This document shows, one piece after another, positions 49,201 through 59,689 of a DNA stretch of 64,000 nt; positions within the stretch are counted from its first letter, which is position 1, and every line of letters starts with the position of its first letter. The position numbers and the translations under genes are program-made. This stretch comes from Atkinsonella hypoxylon (lineage: Eukaryota; Ascomycota; Sordariomycetes; Hypocreales; Clavicipitaceae), in the NCBI GenBank assembly GCA_000729835.1, contig JFHB01000161.1, forward strand, positions 1-64,000, read 5' to 3'. The notes under the pieces were generated by a model, which made no database searches, had not been told where the DNA came from, and saw nothing but the letters and a program-made list of their open reading frames with translations.

Positions 49201-49770
49201 ACGCCTCTAAGCACCTCCTAAGGTACTTAAGTGGTACTAGAAGCTTTGCTATTATTTATAAGCATTCTATACCACTAGGGTCCTCTTCTAAAGCTTCTAG
49301 CTCTAAAGAAGTACTTAAGACCCTCCTTAGTTATTGTAATAGCGATTTTACTAGTGATAAAACCTCTTCTAAATCAACCTATACTTATCTATATAAGCTA
49401 GCTAGTGGACCTATTAGCTAGAAATTAAAGAAAGCTAGTACTATTGCTCTTTCTACATTAGAAGCAGAATCTAATGCATTATCTAAAGCTATAAGGGAAT
49501 TAGAGTAGCTCTACAGCCTTTTTAAGGGGATAAAGCTACCTTTAACCCCTCCTATTTCTATTAGGTGTAATAATTAAGGCGCTATAGTTACTGCTTACAA
49601 CCTAACGTTGCATAGTAGGACTAAGCACACCCTTTTAAAGTTTAACTACATTAGGGAAAAGATTCGTAAAGGTATAGCTAAGGTTAGTTATATTGATATA
49701 AATTAGATGCCAGCAAATAGCCTAACTAAGCCTCTTGCTATTTAAAAGCATTAACAATTCATTAAGTTAC
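46216..49770 (+). pseudogene. Copia-B copy b pol remnant (integrase, RT, RNase H)
   Basis: Integrase zinc-binding part starts near 46881 (HVRLGHIG) with a degraded Cys pair about 35 codons on; the core continues to about 47700, including an open stretch 47466-47720. RT at about 48240-48960 keeps KARLVAKGF, QIDFIGAFLN and YVDN (48792-48803; YVDD expected). RNase H at about 49180-49750 keeps the HLLRYLSGT, ALSTLEAES and HSRTKH blocks and a final DxNQMPANSLTKPLA. The order IN-RT-RNaseH is diagnostic of Ty1/Copia. Confidence 0.88.
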
Positions 49771-50037
49771 TAGAGCTTTCTAGCTAGCTTATAAAAGCAA
49801 TAAAAACACTTAAAAAATCAAAAAGCAACAAAAAAACAGTTAAAAATCGAAAACAACAAAAACAATTAACAACAACTAGTTATATTTAACTATAACTACC
49901 CTGGAATTGCTAGAATTAGTTATATTATTTAGTTCTGTTATTAGTACTGTATTTTGTTAGTTAATTCTAACTTAGATATCCTTTAAAGGAGCTAAGTTGC
50001 TTATAGAACTAGTTACTTCTTATATTTCTAGAGGGAG

Positions 50038-50736
50038 TGTTAAAAATAAGCTACCCTATATAGCCTATTTTTATGCCTACTAGTTGCTCTATTACGTGAC
50101 CCTTATTAGGTCTTGTTACGTTGATTTTTAGTAGAGATATTGCTGTTACTAGATGCAAAACATCTAGAATTAACTAAGGCAAAGTTGCCTAACCTATAGT
50201 TAACTTTAACTGCGATTTTCTCTACAACTAGCAATAGTAGAAATTCAAGAAGTATACTATTTAAAAGCTAAGAATTAGGGCTATCTAATAGTATAATTGT
50301 TAGATAGGGTTACTTATAAGGGTTGCTTGTTATTAGTGGAATTTGTTAAATTGTGCACATAGGCGTCTCGTTTGTATAGCTGTAAGTTAATTTTTTTTTG
50401 TTTTTATATAGTAAATCTTTTTGCGGAAATTATAAAGTAGCCTATAAGCCCCTTCTAGCGACTACAGCCCGCCAATATAGTTAGAGGGTCTATAAGGGAC
50501 TAGAAAGATTCAAGATTCTACCCTTACTAACTTGTTCGTTACAGCGCTCTCAATATAAAGATACCACTATTACAGTTATCTATTGCCTCTACGTGATCTA
50601 GTACTATACACTACAGCTTAATTTAGGCCGCTGCTGCTTCCACTACGTGATAATTGCTAGGAGCAATTACAGGTGCTAAATCTAAGAGACCACTACCCTC
50701 TTCTATCTAGTCCTGTAATCCCTATTATTTTCAATA
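50038..50736 (+). repeat. 3' LTR of Copia-B copy b
   Basis: 699 bp, nearly identical to 42894-43592; hairpin at 50651-50669. CACGTG is altered to TACGTG in this copy. Confidence 0.93.
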
Positions 50737-51584
50737 CCTTTAGAGCTAAAGCTGCATTTTAGCTAGTGTTGTTCCTTAATGCAATATAACTTAAGGTTTA
50801 GCGCAATACTGCAGTAGCACTTTACTGCCTAAAGGTAGTTATAATAGAGAATATCTCTTCCTACACTATAATCTCTTATTTCCTTATTAAGCGCTGTCTA
50901 TAACTTAGCTAACTTTATACTATTGTTCTAGTTAGCCCCTTTTATAAACGCAATTTTCTCCTTAAAATAAATATAGAATTCTATAAACTACTTATTATTA
51001 CTCTATTAAAGCTAATTAAGCTTAATTAAGGCTTAGTTTTATTAGTAAGAATCTATAAAAACTAATTCTAAGTAATTAAGGAACCTCTATATATTGTATT
51101 CCCTTACTTTACCTACTTTATAATAAGTAGCTACTCTTTGCTGGACCTTAAGCAATAAGCTTTAGTATAGGTAGTACTACTAGTTCTATATTATGCCTAT
51201 AAAGGCGCTATTAGCCTAGAGCTTTTAGGTAATTACTATTTACTAGGCCTAAAAGCTCTATTTATTTCTATTATAAGGGTTTACTATAGATAGAGGCTTC
51301 TATTTAGGTTCCTCTAGCTACTAGCTTACTGCAGCTTAAAGCTGCTTCTCTTTCTATATATAGTCTATTATAAAGCGTTATAGTTCCTTTATCTATAGAG
51401 ATTAGCTCTTAACTAATTTATAAAGCGCTGCAATTTCTACTGCTTCTTAGCTAATTCCTACTGTATTTTTCTCTATCTCTCTATAGAGGTTAAAAGGGTG
51501 CTTAAGCTAACTAGCTAAGCCTTTATTGCTATAACTAAACAATATTGTTCTTACTAGTGTTTTATCTATAGAATAATTATAGTA
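50737..51584 (-). pseudogene. Gypsy-B copy b gag remnant, N-terminal part, and leader
   Basis: Collinear with 8705-9552 of copy a in reverse. The capsid-like frame occupies about 50740-51300; the last 250 bases next to the LTR are leader without a recognisable gene or primer-binding site. Confidence 0.65.
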
Positions 51585-51907
51585 TATAATAAACTAACCT
51601 AGTAGCTACTACTAACTAGCATCTATAATAAGAACTATAATTATAGGGAGAAAAGGGGGAAGAGAGAAGAAACTAGAAGCCTCTTTATACCTCTATACTA
51701 TATATCTAGGGGTAGGTCTATCCCCTTAGGAGCCCCTTTTAGTATATACTTTATAGCTAAGGTTCTCTCTTTAGAGCCTAGTGAAGTCTAGATAACCTCT
51801 AGATAAATGCAGCTTGCTTCTATTCCTTTACCTATATAGATCTCTGTCCCTCTCCTGCTGTCCTCCCTCTACTAAAAGACCTAAGCCTAAGGCTCGAGTC
51901 CATAACA
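51585..51907 (-). repeat. 5' LTR of Gypsy-B copy b
   Basis: 323 bp, from RIP-altered TATAATAAACT to GGCTCGAGTCCATAACA. The outer end (right) is much less mutated than the inner end. Confidence 0.9.
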
Positions 51908-54059
51908 TTAAGTATAGATTTATTAGGGTTCTTAGTAATTGTATTATATAATATAATGCTATTCTATCTTTAGCAATAGAACTGCTTATTAGTTAAGGTC
52001 TTAAAGTATTATCTAATAATTTTAACTATTTAATTAAAGGTGTAATTTATTCTTATGTTTATTGTAATTATTGTAAGATAGAATTTATACGCTTTACCTA
52101 TTAGTATTACTAGAAATACCTTTATTATTGCTAGTTTTAAGAAATTAAGTTGTTAGTATAGGTCTTTAAGGATAACTACTTTTAGCATAATAAAATTAAA
52201 TATATTACTGCTGTATTTATTGCTTTTCTTATAGATCTTTATAAGGTTAAGGACTTTCCTTATATTAGTCTAGAAAGAATCTATTATAGAAGGAAGTAAT
52301 AGTTATACTACTAAAAGCAGAAGAAATCTTATATTCTATAGAGAAGGGGGAGGAGGTAGTATTTCTACTAGTACACCTATTAGATTACTAGGTACACTTA
52401 ACAAAAGTAATAGAGAGAGTACTAAAGGTATAGAAAGAGGGTTCTAAAAAGAAGATTAAAGCTTCTTTACTGTAGATATAGGTTCTTGTTAAAAATAAGC
52501 TACCCTGTATAGCCTATTTTTATGCCTACTAGTTGCTCTATCACGTGACCCTCATTAGGTCTTGTTACGTTGATTTTTGGTAGAGATATCATTGTTACTA
52601 GATGTAAACATCTAGATTTAACTAAGGCAAAGTTGCCTAACCTATAGTTAACTTTAACTGCGATTTTCTCTACAACTAGCAATAGTAGAAATTCAAGAAG
52701 TATACTATTTAAAAGCTAAGAATTAGGGCTATCTAATAGTATAATTGTTGGATAGAGTTGCTTATAAGGGTTGCTTGTTATTAGTAGAATTTATTAAATT
52801 GTGCACGTAGGCGTCTTGTTTATATAGCCGTAAGTCGATTTTTTTGTTTTTATATAGTAAATCTTTTTGCGGAAATTATAAAGTAGCCTACAAGCCCCTT
52901 CTAGCGACTACGGCCCGCTAATATAGTTAAAGGGTCTATAAGGGACTAGAAAGATTTAAGATCCTACTCTTACCAAGTTTGTTACAGCGCTCTCAATATA
53001 AAGATACCACTATTACAGTTATCTATTGCCTCTACGTGATCTAGTACTATACACTACAGCTTAATTTAGACCGCTGCTGCTTCCACTACGTGATAATTGC
53101 TAGGAGCAATTACAGGTGCTAAATCTAAGTGACCACTACCCTCTTAGATATCTAGTCCTGTAATCCCTATTATTTTCAATAGTTCTATATCTAGGTGTAG
53201 ATTTAAGTGGAATTTGCTTAATGCTACTTATTTATTAATCTCTTCTTCTAGCTATATAGATTGTTCCTCTTTCTATAGCACTCTTTTAAGGGAATTAGCA
53301 ATTTAGCTGCTGCTTCTGTCTATATAAACTCTATATTTATATAGTAAATTGTATAACGCTTTAATAATTAAAGTAGAAGCTCTTTAAAATAGGTCTTTAT
53401 TCTAGTTATAGAAGTTAAATTTAAAGTTCTTCTATTATTCTTAATCTCTAAATCTTTAATCTTTATAAAGGTTAATTATAAAGGCAATTCTATTGTTTAA
53501 ATTAGTAGTAGTAGTAGTTTCTAGGTTAATTTTATATATTAAGTTCTAATCTATTAATAGAAGTTTCTAATACTTTTAAAGTTATTCTAAAAGCTTATTA
53601 GGTTGTAGTTATTGCTTAAATTCTTATAGATCTACCTAAGGTTATTGTAAACTTATTATATTAAATAAGGTTAAGTAGTATAGAAAGAGAAAGTAGGTGT
53701 AATAGAATTAGTATAAAGATAGAGAGATTTAGCTAGCTTTTAGCTAAGTTTTAAGATAGTTAAGGGAGTTAAATCCTATAGCATTAGCCACTAAGGGTTC
53801 TAGCTAGTAATTTAATTCCTTAGGAGTTTAATATTAATAATTAGTTAAACTAAAATGTTATTATAGGTAAATATAACTTAGTAACTAAGTAATTATAAAG
53901 ATATCCCTTCCTTTAGCACGCTTTACTAGTTACGTTAGCTGCTAAGGGTTCTAGCTAACAGTATTATATCTTTTCTTACTAAACCTAGCTAATCTATAGT
54001 TAGTTATGCTAATCTCTTTAGTTGTACTAAAGACTTCTAGTTAAGTAACTACTAATTAG
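51908..54059 (-). pseudogene. Copia-A copy 2 gag remnant, N-terminal part, and leader
   Basis: Continues gag beyond Gypsy-B copy b, interrupted by the solo Copia-B LTR at 52487-53181. Collinear with 4628-6074 of copy 1. The helical Gln/Lys-rich N-terminal frame is at about 53190-53770, and the last 250 bases before the 5' LTR are leader. Confidence 0.7.
52487..53181 (+). mobile_element. Solo LTR of Copia-B inside Copia-A copy 2
   Basis: 695 bp, TGTTAAAAATAAGC to TTTTCAATA, flanked by GTTCT (52482-52486 and 53182-53186). The empty site is present in Copia-A copy 1 at 5197-5201. Hairpin at 53094-53112. The open frame at 52500-52682 (minus) is an LTR shadow. Confidence 0.94.
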
Positions 54060-54374
54060 TGTTAAGAGACTAAGGGTTAAATTTATACTCCTTTAAGTTA
54101 GCCCTACAACTAGTACACTAGTACACTAGTATTTATATTAAAGAGGTTTAAATTTAGTTATCTAGGAGTTATATCTAACTAGCAAAAGAGGCTACATTAT
54201 ATACCCCGTTAGATGCCTTATATGCCTTAGGTATAGTGTTGTGTTAAGGCGGAATTAAGGGGTATTAGCGGCCCTGATGTAAGTGGAGACTAATGTGCGG
54301 ATGCAACCAATCAGCAGTTGTATCCACCCACACAGGTGCCGGAATCGCACGATGGAGTCATAACGATTCCAACA
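54060..54374 (-). repeat. 5' LTR of Copia-A copy 2
   Basis: 315 bp, TGTTAAGAGACTAAGGG to ATTCCAACA. The last 90 bases keep unmutated CpG and CpA sites, as in the 5' LTR of copy 1. Confidence 0.9.
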
Positions 54375-55896
54375 TAGAGCTTAACGTAAATAGCTTCTTA
54401 GGCGTTAATTGCACTACAGCTACAGTAGTCTTTAATAGCTTAAATCTATAGCTCTATATTGTAGAAAACAGTGTGCTTTCCTTTATATAAAATTAGCTTA
54501 TAGATATTTCTATTGTTAAAGGGTTTAAAGTAACTAATATTAGTAATTTTCTATATAGAATCTATCTGTTCCTTAGGGGTTTAGAACTATATATTGCTCT
54601 AGTTATTCTGCTCTTAACGTAGATCTAGCCTCTTATCTACTAGTTTTAGCTAGGGATTATTGTTTCTAGTATAGTATAGTACTTATTAATTTATTAACTA
54701 ATATTTAAAGTTACTAAATACTTAATCTTAGTCTTTTTTAGTATCTTAGCTCTTCTTAGCCTTACTATTATAGTATTACTCTAATAGATTCTTTAGAAAT
54801 TATAATAGCTTCTATTCTTTTAGAAAAGTACTAAGGTATTTAAGGTATTTCTATATTATATAGTTTCCTTTACCTAGAGGTTTCTTTTAACCTTACTTTT
54901 AGTTATAGTTATCTTTTAGGGGTAAGTAAGAATTAAAAGCCCTTTACCTATAATCCTTAGGCTAAGAGCCTTATTAGGTATAGTATTGCCTATTATATTT
55001 ATCCTAAGGCTTAAGTATAGTCTCTATTTTCTAGGCTAAGTATTATTACTCTACCTAAAGAGCATTAATTTTATTGTTTAATTCTTTCTATAATTTACTA
55101 ATTTTATTAATTAATTCTTCTCTAATTCTACTAATTTATCTACTAATTTCTATAGAAAAACCTATAAGCTATTCTAGTAAGAGGTTTCTTTTTTTAAGTA
55201 GCTTTACTACTTCCTTTACTTTATACTTTAGCTTAAGGGTATAAAACCTTTAGTAAGCCTATAAAAGCAGTAAGATTTTAGCTAGTTCTTTAATTAGTAA
55301 GTTCTTTTTAGTAGTTTAAGGTGTATTTAATAGATCTAGGTCCTTAGTAAGTAGTATAAATCTAGATCTTTATATTTACTTTCCTTTAATATTCTAGGTA
55401 GAACTAGCACTAGCTTTATAGATAGTGCCTCTTAAGCTATTAAATCTAGATAATTTAGCCTTAGCTTTTCCTTCTAGTATTACTATTAGTAAATCTATAA
55501 GAAGTTTAGTAGATTTAGCCTTATTAATAATTCTATTAACCTACCTCTATACCTACTGTACTATAGAAGTATTAATAGTATTCTAGTAAGAAGGTAGCTT
55601 TACTAGCTTAGGTTAGTTATATAATTTAAGCTATTTATTAACAAATTTATAGTAAGTAAGATAAAGTAGTAGGCTTCTTTTTTCTTAAGGTATAAGATCT
55701 CTTTTTTAAATCTAGAAATCTAGATTTTAGCAGTAAAATTTATAGAATTAGTATATAGTTTTAAGTTCTTTATTAGTAAAAGAAATATAATTTCTTCTAC
55801 TAAGTTCCTTCTAAAGTTGCTCTATCTTAAATATTACAATTTTAGCTTTTTAAGCTTAAGAAGAGTTAGCAATAATTAGAAGCAATTACTACTACT
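54375..55896 (-). pseudogene. Gypsy-A copy 1 gag remnant, N-terminal part
   Basis: Minus-strand counterpart of 59660-61180 in copy 2. It contains a Lys/Glu/Leu-rich coiled-coil-like region (about 55080-55250) in the middle of gag. The left end is the TAGAG duplication of Copia-A copy 2. No start codon or named domain can be fixed. Confidence 0.6.
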
Positions 55897-56139
55897 TATT
55901 ACAGTAGAATCTAATATAGGTTTATTAGAAGTAATAATAGGTTGTTAGATTTAATAGGTTATATAATAATTTGTAAGAGGAGTTATAAGAGCTTCTGTAA
56001 GGAGTATCTAATAATAATATTCTAGTAAATAATTGTTAATTGTTTAATTTAACTACCTAAGCGTTGCTTCTAACTACTTATATATAATTGCAGTCACGTG
56101 CACTAGTGACCTGCGGGTCTGTAGGATTATCCCGTAACA
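55897..56139 (-). repeat. 5' LTR of Gypsy-A copy 1
   Basis: 243 bp; the right end CCCGTAACA is unmutated, the left end is RIP-altered (TATTACAGTAGAATC). TATAT follows at 56140-56144. Confidence 0.9.
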
Positions 56140-56144
56140 TATAT

Positions 56145-57480
56145 ACTCTATATATATACATATTGAATTGCTTAATTATAAGACGCTAGCGATAGATTTA
56201 AAATTACCTATATACAATATATATTATTTCCTTTCAATTTTCTACCTATATATACTGTATATATACAATAATAACAATTTAAGTAATTAACTTTATTAAT
56301 AATTCTATACTAAAGGCAGCAAATCCCTCTTAGTTAGGCTATTATTATAGGCTAATTCTAGTCTCTTCTAATAGCCTAGCACTCTTAAAAATTAATACTT
56401 AAGTGTATAATCTATATGCAGTATATATATAGTATATACTAGACTAATTATTTATAGGTGCAATATTGTTATTAATTGCAGCAGTAAAATATATAGAAAA
56501 GGGTTTGCAGATAATATAGGTGTATATATACAACCTATATAATAAGGTAATAACTAATATATATCTAGTTCTATTGTTATATTTACTAGTATTATCTAGG
56601 CAAAATATAACTACTTAGTTAAGTAAATATTAAGCTTAAGAAGAAAGTTATAGGTAAAAAGTAAGTGTATTATATACTGTATATATTTAGTTAATATTAA
56701 TAATTAAATAGTATAATTTAAAATTAGGTTTTATCTTATAGTTAGTGCAATATATAATACCTTTATAAACCTAAGTAAGCTTAGTATATACTGCAAATAT
56801 ATACAGTACTTATTAATTTATTTTAGGCTTAGCTCTAAGACCTTATTACTTTAATAATTTATAGATAAGCTTAAGCTGCTTACGTAAGTAAAGGCTGCCT
56901 ATATATACAATATATATCTTACTAATTATATATAGGCAGTAGAACAGCGCATTCTAGCTACAGTATAGTTATATATTCTACTAACCTAGCTTAGCAGTAG
57001 GGAATTAATATTGTTAGCTATTACAATATATACAGTATAACTCTAGTATATATAGTTAAAGTAATAGGTCTTTTAGGGTTTAGTCTTAAAGTAAACCTAA
57101 CTAAGAGGTATATATAAAAGAGCTTTATTCTACAGTAGGTATATACTTACTATATATATAGAATATAATTATAAACTTACTATAACAAAAAGGTTCTACT
57201 TTAAGAGAAGTAGTGCAACAATAAAATAAGGTAAATATAACTATTTTACCTATATACCTATTATATACTAACTATATAATAGAAGCAAATAACTTAGTAT
57301 AGTAATTTAAATAAAGTACAAAAAAGCACTAGAAGGTATAAGCTAAATAAAAAAGAGAAGTAGAACCTATATTCTCTATATATTATTACTTTTTACGTTA
57401 CTAAGCAATTTTTTTATATTATAATATCTCTATTCTATTATTTCCTATACTTAATTAGTATATAGTAGGTATATATAGAG
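56145..57480. other. AT-rich island with repeated TATATAC/GTATATA palindromes
   Basis: No gene or known element can be supported. The stretch is peppered with near-palindromes built on TATATACTGTATATATA or AATATATACAGTATA, for example near 56247-56266, 56671-56690, 56783-56808, 57024-57040 and 57450-57490. It lies outside Gypsy-A copy 1 and is either host sequence or an older, unrecognisable repeat. Confidence 0.5.
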
Positions 57481-57489
57481 TATATATAT

Positions 57490-58107
57490 ACCTTCTTAAG
57501 TATATCTCTTTTCTTCTTAAGCTCTTAGATCTCTTTCTTAATTTAAAGCTTCTTTATTTCCTATAGTAATTAGCGCTTCCTACTAATAAGATATTAAAGA
57601 TATTTATTATTTACTGTACTTATGCTACTGCTGTCTATAGTGTTAAACTGCTGCTGCTTATAATTAATTAGATCTTAACTAAAGTTAGATTAATTCTATA
57701 TTTAGAGTTAGTATATATAGGCTATATAGAGTAAAGACTTAATATACTTTAAGCTTATCCTTAATTTTATAGTTTTATGCTAGCTTTAGTGTGTATTTCT
57801 AAGAGTAAATAAAAAGAATATCCTAATTATCTTTATATATATCTAAGGTATTTAATATATTAGCTACTTACGTTTCTATTAGTAGTTAGGCATTATCTAT
57901 ATTATTATATATATTAGAGGTGTTTAATATATTAGCTGCTTGCGCTAATATTAGTAGTTAAGTATTATCTATACCTTTATATATATTAGAGGTGTCTAAT
58001 ATATTAGCTACCTGTATTGTTATTAGTAATTGTGCATTATCTATACCTTTATATATATTAGAGGTATTTAATATATTAGCTACTTATATTGCTGTTAGTG
58101 GTTGCAT
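57490..58107 (-). pseudogene. Degraded ORF with 24-residue tandem repeats and a basic coiled coil
   Basis: Minus strand from ATG at 58105-58107. Four successive 24-codon units follow, each carrying VANILNTSNIYK-like and IDNAQLLI-like halves, with only TAA/TAG breaks at Gln-like positions. A tail rich in Lys/Tyr comes next. After one apparent frame change, a Lys/Glu/Leu-rich segment (about 57500-57610) reads as a coiled coil. I do not recognise the family. It is not part of any LTR element identified here. A solo Copia-B LTR begins 70 bases upstream of the ATG. It could be a host gene remnant or part of an unrecognised transposon. Confidence 0.35.
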
Positions 58108-58110
58108 AAG
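57831..58110. repeat. 72-bp tandem repeat, four units
   Basis: Units start at 57831, 57903, 57975 and 58047, the last shorter and more diverged. The period is exactly 72 bp at the shared AATATATTAG (57854, 57926, 57998, 58070). A multiple of three with no length change between units fits an origin in coding sequence. Confidence 0.85.
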
Positions 58111-58176
58111 GTAGATAGGTATTAGTGTAAGGCTTAAACTTTAACTGCAGGATATATCCTATATATATAGTGTAAA

Positions 58177-58882
58177 TGTTAAAAATAAGCTACCCTGTAT
58201 AGCCTATTTTTATGCTTGCTAGTTGCCTGTTAGTTGCTCTATCACGTGATCCTAACTAGGTCTTGTTACGTTGATTTTTGGTAGAGATATCGCTGTTACT
58301 AGATGCGAAACATCTAGAATCGACTAAGGCAAAGTTGCCTAACCTATAGTTAACTTTAACAGCGATTTTCTCTACAACTAGCAATGGTAGAAATTCAAGA
58401 AGTATACTATTTAAAAGCTAAGAATTAGGGCTATTTAATAGTATAATTATTAAATAGAGTTGCTTATAAGGGTTGCTTGTTATTAGTAGAATTTATTAAA
58501 TTGTGCATATAGGCGTCTTGTTTATATAGCCGTAAGTCGATTTTTTTGTTTTTATATAGTAAATCTTTTTGCGGAAATTATAAAGTAGCTTATAAGCCCC
58601 TTCTAGTAACTACAGCCTGCTGATATAGTTAGTAGGTCTATAAGGGACTGGAAAGATTCGAGATCCTACTCTCACTAAGTTCGTTACAGCGCTCTTAATA
58701 TAAAGATACTACTATTACAGTTATCTATTGCCTCTACGTGATCTATACTATACACTACAGCTTGATTTAGGCCGCTGCTGCTTCCACTACGTGATAATTG
58801 CTAGGAGCAATTACAGGTGCTAAATCTAAGAGACCACTACCCTCTTAGATATCTAGTCCTGTAATCCCTATTATTTTCAATA
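58177..58882 (+). mobile_element. Solo LTR of Copia-B in the island
   Basis: 706 bp with duplication GTAAA (58172-58176 and 58883-58887). It has a small extra piece (about 11 bp) near 58218-58228 where TAGTTGC is repeated before TCACGTG. Hairpin at 58795-58813. Confidence 0.94.
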
Positions 58883-58887
58883 GTAAA

Positions 58888-59302
58888 TATACTTAACATT
58901 AAAGTAAGTAAATTGTAGGGGTTTCTTAGGTTCTATAGAAGGCTGCTATCTTTCTCTCTTCTTACTGCTTACCTATAATTTACCTTATCTTTTTTAATAA
59001 TAGCTTTAAATATATACTACTTATAGAAAGTATCTTACTAAGTTATACTTACTCTCTCTTTAGCAGCTAACTCTACTTTATAATATTTCTTATAAGTAGC
59101 TTATTTTAACCTAATATAGAGTTAGTATATACTCTACTCAAGATATCTATATATATACCTAAGAATTATAGCTAGAAAAGAGATCCTAATTCTAGTAAAT
59201 AAATAATCTTCTTAATAGCTACTTTTTTCTATATTTATATTCTTTAAGGTATATATTCTCTATTTAGAAGATACCTTAAATATAGCTAGCACTAATTTAG
59301 CT
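58888..59302. other. AT-rich stretch between solo LTR and Gypsy-A copy 2
   Basis: I see no gene, repeat or signal that I can support here. It joins 58171 directly when the solo LTR is removed. Confidence 0.5.
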
Positions 59303-59307
59303 ATTAC

Positions 59308-59660
59308 TGTTACGGGATAATCATACAGACCCGCAGGTCACTAGTGCACGTAACCGCAATTATGTATAAGTAGTCAGAAGCAACACTCAGGTAGTCAGAT
59401 TGAACAATCAACTATCATTTACTAGAACACTATTACTAGATGCTCTTTACAGCAACTCTTATAACTTCTCTCACGAATCTTTGCATAACCTGTTGAATCT
59501 AACAACCTATTGTTACTTCCGACAAACCTACGTTGGATCCTACCGTAACAAGCTTTACAGCAACTCTTACGACTCCTCTCACGAATCTTTGCATAACCTA
59601 TCGAATCCGACAACCTATTGTTACTTCCGACAAACCTACGTCGGATCCCACTATAACAAG
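59308..59660 (+). repeat. 5' LTR of Gypsy-A copy 2 with a 108-bp duplication at its end
   Basis: The 243-bp LTR equivalent is 59308-59550 (TGTTACGGGATAATC to TACCGTAACA). The unit 59445-59552 (last 106 LTR bases plus AG of the interior) is repeated at 59553-59660. The repeated, low-mutation sequence explains the open frame at 59400-59663, which is not a gene. Confidence 0.85.
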
Positions 59661-59689
59661 TAGTAGCAATTGCTTCTAATTGTTACTAA

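Larger units (their letters stand above)
42894..50736 (+). mobile_element. Copia-B copy b: complete and the innermost element
   Basis: 7843 bp with 699-bp LTRs and the duplication CCTTT (42889-42893 and 50737-50741). The target is intact in Gypsy-B copy a (AAAGG, 9548-9552). Its LTR pair differs by few transitions, and it sits deepest in the nest, so it is among the latest arrivals. Plus orientation: leader, gag, protease, integrase, RT, RNase H, polypurine tract GAGGGAG (50031-50037). It is still broken by many stops. Confidence 0.95.
35962..51907 (-). mobile_element. Gypsy-B copy b: split by Copia-B copy b
   Basis: LTRs at 35962-36284 and 51585-51907, flanked by TTAAG (35957-35961 and 51908-51912). 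Removing Copia-B copy b leaves 8098 bp, against 8089 for copy a. The uninterrupted target lies in Copia-A copy 1 at 4623-4627. Minus orientation. Confidence 0.93.
31416..54374 (-). mobile_element. Copia-A copy 2: split by Gypsy-B copy b and a solo Copia-B LTR
   Basis: LTRs at 31416-31730 and 54060-54374, flanked by TAGAG (31411-31415 and 54375-54379). After removing the two insertions and their duplications, 6308 bp remain against 6311 bp for copy 1. The unbroken target in Gypsy-A is visible in Gypsy-A copy 2 at 61176-61180 (CTCTA). Minus orientation, same domain order as copy 1, equally stop-ridden. Confidence 0.93.
6407..56139 (-). mobile_element. Gypsy-A copy 1: host Ty3/Gypsy chromovirus of the whole nest
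   Basis: Its 243-bp LTRs lie at 6407-6649 and 55897-56139. They are flanked by TATAT on both outer sides (6402-6406 and 56140-56144), so one insertion event explains both ends. Removing five first-level insertions and one copy of each target duplication leaves about 9954 bp. Element order on the minus strand: 5' LTR, gag (55.9-54.4 kb and 31.4-30.2 kb), protease region (about 30.0 kb), RT-RNaseH (29.8-27.65 kb), integrase with chromodomain (27.1-25.84 and 18.0-17.8 kb), an unassigned ORF (17.4-6.73 kb in pieces), 3' LTR. Frames are riddled with TAA/TAG. Confidence 0.9.

Noticed and set aside
57831..58110. Tandem repeat considered as a CRISPR-like array
   Set aside because: Units are contiguous without unique spacers, and the host is evidently a fungus.
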